Assembly: GCA_947462175.1 (NCBI GenBank) | Contig: CANHOE010000086.1 | Span: 1 to 9,538, forward strand | Direction of reading: 5' to 3' | DNA: 9,538 bases | Source of the DNA: Burkholderiales bacterium | GTDB taxonomy: Bacteria > Pseudomonadota > Gammaproteobacteria > Burkholderiales > Burkholderiaceae_C | Shown here: piece by piece, positions 1-5,822 of the stretch | Layout: every line of letters begins with the position of its first letter | Numbering within the stretch: the first letter of the stretch is position 1 | The notes under the pieces: model-generated | What the model saw: the letters and a program-made list of their open reading frames with translations, nothing else | The model's database searches: none | Told to the model about the DNA's origin: nothing | Made by a program: the position numbers and the translations under genes

Positions 1-9
1 GTCAAGCAT
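1..9 (-). CDS. nuoF: Probable start of nuoF, NADH-binding subunit of complex I (5' fragment only)
   Basis: Eighteen bases after the nuoE stop codon the minus strand reads ATG CTT GAC, giving Met-Leu-Asp before the window ends. NuoF carries the FMN, the NADH site and cluster N3, and it normally follows nuoE in bacterial nuo operons, so the call rests on position and not on protein content. Only three codons are visible. The gap holds the 10-base palindrome CAGGCGCCTG at 12-21, and its AGGCG could act as a weak ribosome binding site. A later start outside the window remains possible. Confidence 0.4.
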
Positions 10-27
10 GGCAGGCGCCTGAACAGC

Positions 28-549
28 TCATCGGGACTCGTCGGGTTGCGAATGGAGGACATCCACCAGCGCGTCCAGCCGCTCGTGGCTCATGAAACTG
101 CACATGGTGCGATCGTTGACCAACAGCACCGGCGCGTCGGCGCAGGCACCCAGGCATTCGCTTTGTTGCAGCGTGATCAGGCCGTCGGCGGTGGTTCCGC
201 CCTGTTCGATGCCCAGCTTGCGGCACAGATGCTCCAGCGCCTGTTGTCCATCGCGCAATTGGCACGGCAGGTTGGTGCAGACATTGATCTTGAAGCGCCC
301 GACCGGCCGCTGGTTGTACATGTTGTAGAAGGTCGTTACCTCGTGCACGGCGATCGGCGGCATTCCGAGGTAGTCGGCGACCCCTTTCTCCGTTTCAGCG
401 GAGACGTAACCCTGTTCCTGCTGCACGATCGACAAGCAGGCCATGACCGCCGACTGCTTCTGGTCGGCCGGATACTTCGCCACCTCGCGCGCAAAGCGTT
501 CCAGCGTGGAGGCGGGAAAAACGGCTGACGACTGCATGGAATCACTCAC
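28..549 (-). CDS. nuoE: NADH-quinone oxidoreductase subunit E (24 kDa subunit, [2Fe-2S] cluster N1a)
   Basis: NuoE is the thioredoxin-fold subunit of the NADH dehydrogenase module of complex I. It sits on the cytoplasmic arm and pairs with NuoF. The 173-residue product has the family Cys set C-x4-C-x35-C-x3-C at C91, C96, C132 and C136, the expected [2Fe-2S] ligands. The segment KYPADQKQSAVM (25-36) and the motif TFYNMY (73-78) are typical of the family. I chose the GTG at 549 because GGAGAG at 563-558 lies 8 bases upstream and because it forms a GTGA overlap with the nuoD stop, a usual coupling arrangement. An ATG at 537 (residue 5), preceded by GGTGAG, is a real alternative. The N-terminus before the conserved core is somewhat longer than in beta-proteobacterial homologues as I recall them. 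Function is secure; the start is less so. Confidence 0.95.
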   Translation of the reverse strand: MSDSMQSSAVFPASTLERFAREVAKYPADQKQSAVMACLSIVQQEQGYVSAETEKGVADYLGMPPIAVHEVTTFYNMYNQRPVGRFKINVCTNLPCQLRDGQQALEHLCRKLGIEQGGTTADGLITLQQSECLGACADAPVLLVNDRTMCSFMSHERLDALVDVLHSQPDESR

Positions 550-1799
550 CGGTCGATCTCTCCGAAAACGATATCCATCGTGCCGATGACCGCAACCGCG
601 TCCGCGATCATGTGGCCGCGCGCCATTTCGTCGAGCGCCGCCAAGTGCGCAAACCCAGGCGCACGGATCTTCAGGCGGTACGGCTTGTTTGCACCATCGC
701 TGACGATGTAGATGCCGAACTCGCCCTTGGGGTGTTCCACCGCCGCATAGGCTTCACCCACCGGAACGTGGAACCCTTCGGTGAACAGCTTGAAATGGTG
801 GATCAGCTCTTCCATGCTCGACTTCATGTCGACACGAGAAGGCGGCGCCACCTTGTGGTTCGACGTGATCACCGGACCCGGATTCACGCGCAGCCAAGCC
901 AAACACTGCTGGATGATCCGGTTCGACTGACGCATTTCCTCGACGCGAACCAGGTATCGGTCATAGGTGTCGCCATTGACGCCGACAGGAATGTCGAAAT
1001 CGAGATGCTCGTAGACATCGTAGGGCTGCTTCTTGCGCAGGTCCCACTCGACTCCCGAGCCACGCAGCATCGGCCCGGTGAAGCCGAGGTTCAGCGCACG
1101 TTCCGGCGGCACCACGCCGATTCCCACGGTACGTTGCTTCCAGATGCGGTTGTCGGTCAACAACGTTTCATAGTCGTCGACACACTTAGGGAAGCGCTTG
1201 GTGAAGTCATCGATGAAGTCGAGCAGGGTTCCTTGGCGGTTGTCATTGAGTGCTGACATCACCTTGGCGTTGCGGACTTTCGACGCCTTGTACTGCGGCA
1301 TGGTGTCCGGCAGGTCGCGGTACACACCGCCAGGGCGGAAATACGCTGCGTGCATGCGCGCACCGGAGGCTGCTTCGTACATGTCGAACAGATCCTCGCG
1401 CTCGCGGAAGCAGTAGATGAAGATGTTCATCGCACCGCAATCGAGGCCATGCGCACCAAGCCACATCAGGTGGTTGAGCAGCCGCGTGATTTCACTGAAC
1501 ATCACGCGGATGTACTGGGCGCGCACGGGCACGTCGACACCCAGCAAACGCTCGATGGCCAAGCAGTAGGCATGCTCGTTGCACATCATCGACACATAGT
1601 CGAGACGATCCATGTACGGCAGCGACTGGATGTAGGTCTTGCTCTCAGCGAGCTTTTCAGTCGCGCGATGCAGCAGGCCGATATGCGGATCGGCGCGCTG
1701 GATGACCTCGCCGTCGAGTTCGAGTACCAAACGAAGCACGCCGTGTGCCGCCGGGTGCTGCGGGCCGAAATTCAGCGTGTAGTTCTTGATGTCGGCCAT
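546..1799 (-). CDS. nuoD: NADH-quinone oxidoreductase subunit D (49 kDa subunit)
   Basis: NuoD forms the floor of the quinone-reaction chamber in the connecting part of complex I, together with NuoB. The 417-residue product is full length for a stand-alone NuoD and descends from the large subunit of [NiFe] hydrogenases. The N-terminal motif GPQHPAAHG (12-20) supplies His19, and Tyr68 lies in the segment PYMDRLDYVS (61-70). Their spacing of 49 residues matches the quinone-headgroup His/Tyr pair known in Thermus and bovine complex I. The C-terminal end MDIVFGEIDR is typical. The ATG at 1799 is one base after the nuoC stop. No strong ribosome binding site is visible, so translation is probably coupled to nuoC. 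The stop overlaps the chosen nuoE start. Separate nuoC and nuoD genes contrast with the fused nuoCD of E. coli and fit a beta-proteobacterium. Confidence 0.98.
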   Translation of the reverse strand: MADIKNYTLNFGPQHPAAHGVLRLVLELDGEVIQRADPHIGLLHRATEKLAESKTYIQSLPYMDRLDYVSMMCNEHAYCLAIERLLGVDVPVRAQYIRVMFSEITRLLNHLMWLGAHGLDCGAMNIFIYCFREREDLFDMYEAASGARMHAAYFRPGGVYRDLPDTMPQYKASKVRNAKVMSALNDNRQGTLLDFIDDFTKRFPKCVDDYETLLTDNRIWKQRTVGIGVVPPERALNLGFTGPMLRGSGVEWDLRKKQPYDVYEHLDFDIPVGVNGDTYDRYLVRVEEMRQSNRIIQQCLAWLRVNPGPVITSNHKVAPPSRVDMKSSMEELIHHFKLFTEGFHVPVGEAYAAVEHPKGEFGIYIVSDGANKPYRLKIRAPGFAHLAALDEMARGHMIADAVAVIGTMDIVFGEIDR

Positions 1800-1800
1800 G

Positions 1801-2397
1801 TCAGTGGAGACCGCCGTAGTTGTCTTCGCGGATGATCCGTGGCGTGATATCGCGCGGTTCGATCGTGACCGGCTGGTAGATCACGCGCTTCTTCTCAGGG
1901 TCGTAACGCATCTCCACGTTGCCCGAGGTCGGGAAATCCTTGCGGAACGGGTGACCTATGAAGCCGTAATCCGTCAGGATGCGACGCAGATCGAGGTGCC
2001 CATCGAAGATGATGCCGTACAGGTCGAAGGCTTCTCGCTCGAACCAGTTGGCGGAGCTCCAGACCTCATTCAGGGAGGCTACAGACGGCACCTCGTCGTC
2101 GATGCAGAAGACCTTCAGACGCAAACGCCAGTTCAAACTGACCGACAGCAGGTGCGAAACGACGCAAAAGCGCAGCCCAAGCCACGGTTCATCACGGTAT
2201 TCAGAGTAATCGACCCCGCACAGGTCGATCAGTTGCTCGAAACGCAAGGCCGGGTCGTCGCGAAGTGTCAGTGCCACCTCGCGGTAATCAGCGGCAGACA
2301 CAGTGATCGTGATCTCGCCACGGTCGGCAACCAGCGTGTTCAACCGCGAGCCCAGTGCGACTTCGAGGGCCTGCTGGAGCGCTTCGAGATGGATCAT
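1801..2397 (-). CDS. nuoC: NADH-quinone oxidoreductase subunit C (30 kDa subunit)
   Basis: NuoC is a peripheral-arm structural subunit of complex I that packs against NuoD and NuoB and binds no cofactor. The 198-residue product carries the family signature EREAFDLYGIIFDGH, followed by DLRRILTDYGF and GHPFRKDFP, at about residues 121-156. It ends in the usual tail ITPRIIREDNYGGLH. The ATG at 2397 gives the N-terminus MIHLEALQQALEVALG, which matches the usual start region in Burkholderiales as I recall it. The 24 bases between the nuoB stop and this ATG contain no Shine-Dalgarno sequence, so initiation may depend on ribosomes coming from nuoB. The gene ends one base before nuoD. Confidence 0.97.
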   Translation of the reverse strand: MIHLEALQQALEVALGSRLNTLVADRGEITITVSAADYREVALTLRDDPALRFEQLIDLCGVDYSEYRDEPWLGLRFCVVSHLLSVSLNWRLRLKVFCIDDEVPSVASLNEVWSSANWFEREAFDLYGIIFDGHLDLRRILTDYGFIGHPFRKDFPTSGNVEMRYDPEKKRVIYQPVTIEPRDITPRIIREDNYGGLH

Positions 2398-2421
2398 GGG
2401 GCGCGGTTCAGAAAGCGTCGA

Positions 2422-2898
2422 TCAGCGGGCGATGGTGTTTTCACGGCGGATCTTGGATTGCAGTTGCAGGATCCCATACAGAAGCGCTTCGGCAGTGGGC
2501 GGGCATCCTGGCACGTAGACATCGACGGGCACGATGCGGTCGCAGCCACGCACCACCGAATAGCTGTAGTGGTAATAACCACCGCCGTTGGCGCAGGAAC
2601 CCATGCTGAGAACCCAACGCGGCTCAGCCATCTGGTCGTAAACCTTCCGCAGCGCCGGTGCCATCTTGTTGCACAGCGTGCCTGCGACGATCATCAGATC
2701 GCTCTGCCGCGGGCTGGGCCGGAAAAGCATGCCGAAACGGTCGATGTCGTAGCGTGCAGCACCCGCATGCATCATTTCGACAGCGCAACAGGCAAGGCCA
2801 AAGGTCATCGGCCACAGCGAGCCCGTCTTTGACCAGTTGATGACGGTGTCCAGACTGGTCGTGACAAAGCCTTCCTTCAGGACGCCTTCAATGCCCAT
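2422..2898 (-). CDS. nuoB: NADH-quinone oxidoreductase subunit B (PSST, [4Fe-4S] cluster N2)
   Basis: NuoB holds the terminal iron-sulfur cluster N2, which passes electrons to quinone at the NuoB-NuoD interface. The 158-residue product has the tandem Cys pair C37-C38 in GLACCAVEMM, C102 in MGSCANGGG and C132 in VPGCPP, the four N2 ligands. Their spacing equals that of mitochondrial PSST (64 and 30 residues after C38 and C102). Conserved RPSPRQSDLMIVAGT (60-74) and YYHYSYSVVRGCDR (108-121) lie between them. The ATG at 2898 is three bases after the nuoA stop, and GGGAA, which overlaps the end of nuoA, lies about 6 bases upstream as its ribosome binding site. Translation is therefore probably coupled to nuoA. 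The product is a typical family member with no odd feature. Confidence 0.98.
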   Translation of the reverse strand: MGIEGVLKEGFVTTSLDTVINWSKTGSLWPMTFGLACCAVEMMHAGAARYDIDRFGMLFRPSPRQSDLMIVAGTLCNKMAPALRKVYDQMAEPRWVLSMGSCANGGGYYHYSYSVVRGCDRIVPVDVYVPGCPPTAEALLYGILQLQSKIRRENTIAR

Positions 2899-2901
2899 CG
2901 T

Positions 2902-3261
2902 TCATTCCCAATCCAGCGCCCCTTTTTTCCATTCGTAGACAAAGCCCACGACCAGGATGCTGAGGAACAACATCATCGACAAGAAGCCCGCCATACCGAT
3001 CTCCCGCAACGAAACCGCCCACGGGAAGAGAAAGGCAATTTCGAGGTCGAACAAAATGAACAGGATCGCCACCAAGTAGTAGCGTACGTCGAACTTCATC
3101 CGCGCGTCTTCGAAGGCTTCAAAGCCGCATTCGTACGGCGAGTTCTTTGCCGAGTCCGGGCGATGAGGGCCCAGTATGAAACCGAGGACCTGCGGCAACA
3201 CGCCGACCAACACACCGACCAGTATGAACAGGATCACCGGCAAATATGGTTGCAGGTCCAT
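2902..3261 (-). CDS. nuoA: NADH-quinone oxidoreductase subunit A (ND3 homologue, membrane subunit)
   Basis: NuoA is a small membrane subunit of complex I at the junction of the membrane and peripheral arms. Its first loop lines the quinone cavity. The 119-residue product shows three hydrophobic segments, at about 7-30, 60-80 and 91-113. The loop after the first segment carries SPYECGFE (41-48), whose Cys45 corresponds to the ND3 loop cysteine. The second segment carries the acidic pair D72 and E74 in LFDLEIAFLFPW, which is conserved in the family. The ATG at 3261 has AAGGG about 4 bases upstream as a modest ribosome binding site. It is the first gene of the nuo operon and begins 58 bases after the tRNA-Leu 3' end. 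No promoter or terminator is evident in that gap, so a tRNA-nuo transcript cut at the tRNA 3' end is plausible. Confidence 0.97.
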   Translation of the reverse strand: MDLQPYLPVILFILVGVLVGVLPQVLGFILGPHRPDSAKNSPYECGFEAFEDARMKFDVRYYLVAILFILFDLEIAFLFPWAVSLREIGMAGFLSMMLFLSILVVGFVYEWKKGALDWE

Positions 3262-3319
3262 GACGCCCTTGAATAACCTCTTGATCGCTGAAGCAAGTGG
3301 TTTGATCCACTCGAAATTC

Positions 3320-3404
3320 TGGTGCCGACGGCGAGACTCGAACTCGCACAGCTTTCGCCACTACCCCCTCAAGATAGCGTGTCTACCAATTTCACCACGT
3401 CGGC
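3320..3404 (-). tRNA. leuU: tRNA-Leu with anticodon GAG
   Basis: The minus strand folds into a complete 85-base class II tRNA. The acceptor stem GCCGACG pairs with CGTCGGC and is followed by discriminator A and an encoded CCA (3322-3320). The D arm is GTG/CAC with GG in its loop. The anticodon stem CTATC pairs with GGTAG through one G-T pair. The anticodon loop TTGAGGG puts anticodon GAG at 3370-3368, which reads CUC and CUU leucine codons. The long variable arm expected of leucine tRNAs is present, and the T arm is GCGAG-TTCGAGT-CTCGC. It lies downstream of secG, as leuU(GAG) does in E. coli, and directly upstream of nuoA. Confidence 0.97.
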
Positions 3405-3414
3405 TCGCCACCAC

Positions 3415-3459
3415 TGTGCTGAGACTCAATGTTTGCGCGAGGACGCAAGTCTCAGTACA
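3415..3459 (-). other. Composite hairpin just upstream of tRNA-Leu
   Basis: The RNA from this strand can fold as CTGAGAC paired with GTCTCAG and then TTGCG paired with CGCAA, closed by a 6-base loop (3443-3438). A 7-base bulge (3432-3426) lies on the 3' arm. Three further pairs, TGT with ACA, continue below one mismatch. It ends 10 bases before the tRNA 5' end and has no T run after it, so it is not a standard terminator. It may guide 5' processing of the tRNA precursor. A possible -10 box, TAAAAT at 3472-3467, lies just upstream, but no convincing -35 accompanies it. The remaining bases between secG and the tRNA show nothing I can name apart from the small hairpin next to secG. Confidence 0.55.
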
Positions 3460-3520
3460 GCCTCAAATTTTACCCTCAAACCAGCCCTGATTCGGCGTTC
3501 AGATGCCCTGAGATGATGAG

Positions 3521-3535
3521 GCTCACTCAGTGAGC
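3521..3535 (-). other. Short inverted repeat after the secG stop
   Basis: GCTCACT and AGTGAGC form a perfect 7-base inverted repeat around one central base, realistically a 5-pair stem with a 5-base loop. It starts 6 bases after the secG stop codon. The sequence after it (CTCATCATCTC) has no T run, so termination is not supported. A role in mRNA 3'-end stability is possible. Confidence 0.4.
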
Positions 3536-3541
3536 TCCTGC

Positions 3542-3955
3542 TTACTTGGTCGGGATGGCACCCGCACCGGAAGCCGGTAAGGCGGGCGCGGCCAATGATG
3601 GCGATGAGTCGGCACCGCCAGACCCCGGAATCTGCGTAGCAGCACCCGCGGAAGGTGCTGATGCCGGCGTCGTGATCGCAGGGCGGTCCAGCACGCTTCC
3701 GGCGGGGCCCTTGGCGCGATCGTTCGACAGGAACGCCAACAGCAGCGTGCAGGCAAAGAAGATCGCGGCACAGACTGCAGTCGATCGAGAAAGGAAGTTT
3801 GCACTGCCGGTAGCACCGAACAGGCTGCCCGAGGCGCCGCTGCCAAAAGACGCTCCCATGTCGGCGCCCTTGCCGTGCTGCACGAGCACCAGGCCGATCA
3901 TCACCAGCGCCGCCAGGATCTGGATCACTACCACCGCATTCAACAGCAAGTTCAT
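3542..3955 (-). CDS. secG: Protein-export membrane protein SecG
   Basis: SecG is the small non-essential subunit of the SecYEG translocon in the inner membrane and assists SecA-driven export. From the ATG at 3955 the product is 137 residues. A first hydrophobic segment (about 3-25) is followed by the conserved loop VQHGKGADMGASFG (25-38) and a Gly/Ser stretch through SLFGATGSANFLSRSTA (44-60). A second hydrophobic segment spans about 59-77. The last 58 residues form a low-complexity Ala/Pro/Ser/Gly tail, which explains the larger size compared with E. coli SecG (about 110 residues). The frame is open 17 codons further upstream, but those residues are not SecG-like. The chosen ATG overlaps the tpiA stop as ATGA (3955-3952) and has GGAAAG 8 bases upstream. 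Translational coupling to tpiA is likely. Confidence 0.95.
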   Translation of the reverse strand: MNLLLNAVVVIQILAALVMIGLVLVQHGKGADMGASFGSGASGSLFGATGSANFLSRSTAVCAAIFFACTLLLAFLSNDRAKGPAGSVLDRPAITTPASAPSAGAATQIPGSGGADSSPSLAAPALPASGAGAIPTK

Positions 3956-4761
3956 GTTCTCGACTTTCCAGTAGAACCCAGCGCGACGTGAGACGCCGCG
4001 CGACAAATGGCAGAGAAATCAGCCGCCCTGAGGGACGCCCCGCCCACCAAGGCACCATCGATGTCGGGTTGCGCAAACAGTTCCTGCGCATTGCCCGCAT
4101 TGACGCTGCCGCCGTACAGAAGACGCATCTCGGAAGCTCGCGTGCTGGCGGCGGCCAATTGTCCGCGCAGTACCGAATGCACCGCTTGTGCCTGTGACGG
4201 CGTGGCGGTCAAACCGGTGCCAATGGCCCAGATCGGCTCGTAAGCCACGACGATCTGAGAAACGCAGTGACCCAGTGTGTGAATCACAGCAGACAGTTGG
4301 CGCTTGACCACCGCCTCCGTCGAGCCGCCATCACGCTCTGCCCGCGTCTCACCGACGCAGACGATCGGCGTCAGTCCGTGCGCAAGCGCCAAACGGGCCT
4401 TGTCGGCCACCAGGGTGTCCGATTCAGCATGATGGAGGCGGCGCTCCGAGTGACCGACGATCACGTGGCGGCAGCCAAATTCCGCAAGCATCGCCGCGGC
4501 CACCTCACCGGTGTACGCGCCGAGCTCATGCTGCGAGCAGTCCTGAGCACCCCAGCCGATGCCGCTGCCCTGCAGCGACAGCGCGACATCAGTCAGGTAA
4601 GGAAACGGACAGCACACGCTGACCTCTGCATCGAATGGCCCGGCAGCACGCAGCGCAGCAAGCAGCTCGACATTGGTGACGCGCGTGCCGTTCATCTTCC
4701 AATTGCCAACGACCAATGGGAGCCTGCCACCCATGACATGAGGAGTTGTGGGACTCACCAT
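3952..4761 (-). CDS. tpiA: Triose-phosphate isomerase
   Basis: This cytosolic glycolytic enzyme interconverts dihydroxyacetone phosphate and glyceraldehyde 3-phosphate. The 269-residue product has every catalytic landmark of the family: Asn20 and Lys22 in GNWKMNG, the electrophile His104 in VGHSERR, the catalytic base Glu175 in AYEPIWAIGTG, and the phosphate-binding LLYGGSVNAGNA near the C-terminus. I chose the ATG at 4761, which overlaps the upstream oxidoreductase gene by 7 bases (ATGGTGA). The GTG at 4758 (4-base overlap) and the ATG at 4734 (260 residues, nearer the usual 250) are alternatives. The frame stays open far upstream, but that region encodes the oxidoreductase in another frame. 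The stop overlaps secG by four bases, so the three genes look like one translationally coupled unit. Confidence 0.96.
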   Translation of the reverse strand: MVSPTTPHVMGGRLPLVVGNWKMNGTRVTNVELLAALRAAGPFDAEVSVCCPFPYLTDVALSLQGSGIGWGAQDCSQHELGAYTGEVAAAMLAEFGCRHVIVGHSERRLHHAESDTLVADKARLALAHGLTPIVCVGETRAERDGGSTEAVVKRQLSAVIHTLGHCVSQIVVAYEPIWAIGTGLTATPSQAQAVHSVLRGQLAAASTRASEMRLLYGGSVNAGNAQELFAQPDIDGALVGGASLRAADFSAICRAASHVALGSTGKSRT

Positions 4762-5741
4762 GAGAGCACCAGCTTTCCGACATGTTGATTCGACTCCATG
4801 AGCGCATGCGCTTGGGCCGCTTGCCCCGCCGGGAATACCTTGAAGACCACCGGCCTGACCGCCTTGCGTTCGATCCAGCGCCACGCGGTGGCACGCAATT
4901 GACGCGCGATGGCCGATTTGAACGCCGTCGAGCGAGCACGCAAGGTCGACCCGGTGATTGTCAGCCGGCGAGTCAACAACGCGGCAGCATCGAACCTCGC
5001 CTGCGAGCCACCTTGCACTGCAATGATCGCCAGACGCCCATCCGTGGCCAGACAACTCACCTCACGGGCCACATAGTCGCCAGCAATCATGTCAAGGATC
5101 ACATCGACGCCACGTCCAGCTGTCAATCGCATCACCGCATCGGAAAAATCCTCGGTGCGGTAGTTGATCGCGTGATGGGCACCCAGCGCCAAGCAGGCAG
5201 CCGCTTTTTCCTCCGTCCCCACCGTGACCAGCACGGTGGCGCCGGCCGCGCGAGCCAGTTGGATCGCGGTCACGCCAATACCGCTGCTGCCGCCCTGAAT
5301 CAGCAGGCTTTCGCCCGCTTTCAAGCCGGCTCGATCGAAGACGTTGGACCACACGGTAAAGCAGGTTTCAGGCAGGCTGGCAGCCTCGATGTCGGTCAGG
5401 CCATCGGGCACCGGCAGACATTGGTCGACTGGCGCAATGCAGTGGTCGGCATAGCCGCCGCCAGAGACCAGCGCGCACACCCGGTCGCCAACTTTCAGAC
5501 CGGCTTGGCGCAGCGCGTCGCCATCGCCAGAGACGATCACCCCGGCCACTTCCAGACCGGGCAGATCCGAAGCGCCGGCAGGTGGTGGATACAGACCCTT
5601 GCGCTGCAACACGTCCGGTCGGTTGACCCCCGAAGCCGACACGGCGATCAAGGCCTCACCCGCTCCAGGCACTGGTGTGGCGCGCTCGCCGGGCCGCAAT
5701 ACCGCCGGCGGCCCGAAGACGCTGATTTCAATGACTCTCAT
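4755..5741 (-). CDS. NAD(P)H:quinone oxidoreductase, PIG3/zeta-crystallin type (zinc-free MDR family)
   Basis: The 328-residue product is a medium-chain dehydrogenase/reductase of the quinone oxidoreductase branch and probably uses NADPH to reduce quinones or related electrophiles in the cytosol. The N-terminal GroES-like part carries SASGVNRPDVLQRKGLYPPP (35-54) and LPGLEVAG (60-67), both typical of PIG3-like enzymes. The Rossmann dinucleotide motif QGGSSGIG is at 149-156. The catalytic-zinc cysteines and the four-Cys structural-zinc lobe of alcohol dehydrogenases are absent. I chose the ATG at 5741 because MRVIEISVFG is the family start. An in-frame ATG at 5780 lies in the loop of a strong hairpin. 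Neither start has a clear Shine-Dalgarno sequence. The stop overlaps tpiA by 7 bases. The true substrate cannot be read from sequence, and the physiological role is unknown even for most relatives. Confidence 0.9.
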   Translation of the reverse strand: MRVIEISVFGPPAVLRPGERATPVPGAGEALIAVSASGVNRPDVLQRKGLYPPPAGASDLPGLEVAGVIVSGDGDALRQAGLKVGDRVCALVSGGGYADHCIAPVDQCLPVPDGLTDIEAASLPETCFTVWSNVFDRAGLKAGESLLIQGGSSGIGVTAIQLARAAGATVLVTVGTEEKAAACLALGAHHAINYRTEDFSDAVMRLTAGRGVDVILDMIAGDYVAREVSCLATDGRLAIIAVQGGSQARFDAAALLTRRLTITGSTLRARSTAFKSAIARQLRATAWRWIERKAVRPVVFKVFPAGQAAQAHALMESNQHVGKLVLSW

Positions 5742-5760
5742 CGTGATGAGGTGACGGTCG

Positions 5761-5801
5761 CCGCCTGGGAACCGGGCCATTGGATGCCCGGTGCCCAGCG
5801 G
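5761..5801 (-). other. Long GC-rich hairpin between pnp and the quinone oxidoreductase gene
   Basis: ACCGGGC pairs perfectly with GCCCGGT around an 8-base loop. Below one mismatch, CTGGG pairs with CCCAG, and below a one-base bulge CCG pairs with CGG, giving about 15 pairs in total. It begins 21 bases after the pnp stop codon. No T run follows on either strand, so it is not a standard intrinsic terminator. A stable 3' end that resists exonucleases, or a processing site, is a reasonable inference. Confidence 0.55.
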
Positions 5802-5822
5802 ACACGACTCAGTGCGTTGAGC

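Noticed and set aside
12..21. Palindrome CAGGCGCCTG between nuoE and nuoF as an operator
   Set aside because: A 10-base palindrome occurs by chance in GC-rich DNA, and it sits inside an operon where an operator is unlikely.
1786..2832. A 348-codon plus-strand open frame across nuoC and nuoB
   Set aside because: It lies antisense to two well-supported complex I genes, has no recognisable motif and no promoter or ribosome binding context. It is a GC-bias shadow.
3296..3311. AGTGG/CCACT stem between the tRNA and nuoA as a terminator
   Set aside because: Only five pairs form, and TGCTTCAGC follows it instead of a T run, so termination is not supported.
4762..5055. N-terminal extension of tpiA by 98 codons
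   Set aside because: The frame is open there, but the same bases encode the C-terminal part of the oxidoreductase in its own frame. TIM homology begins only near 4728.
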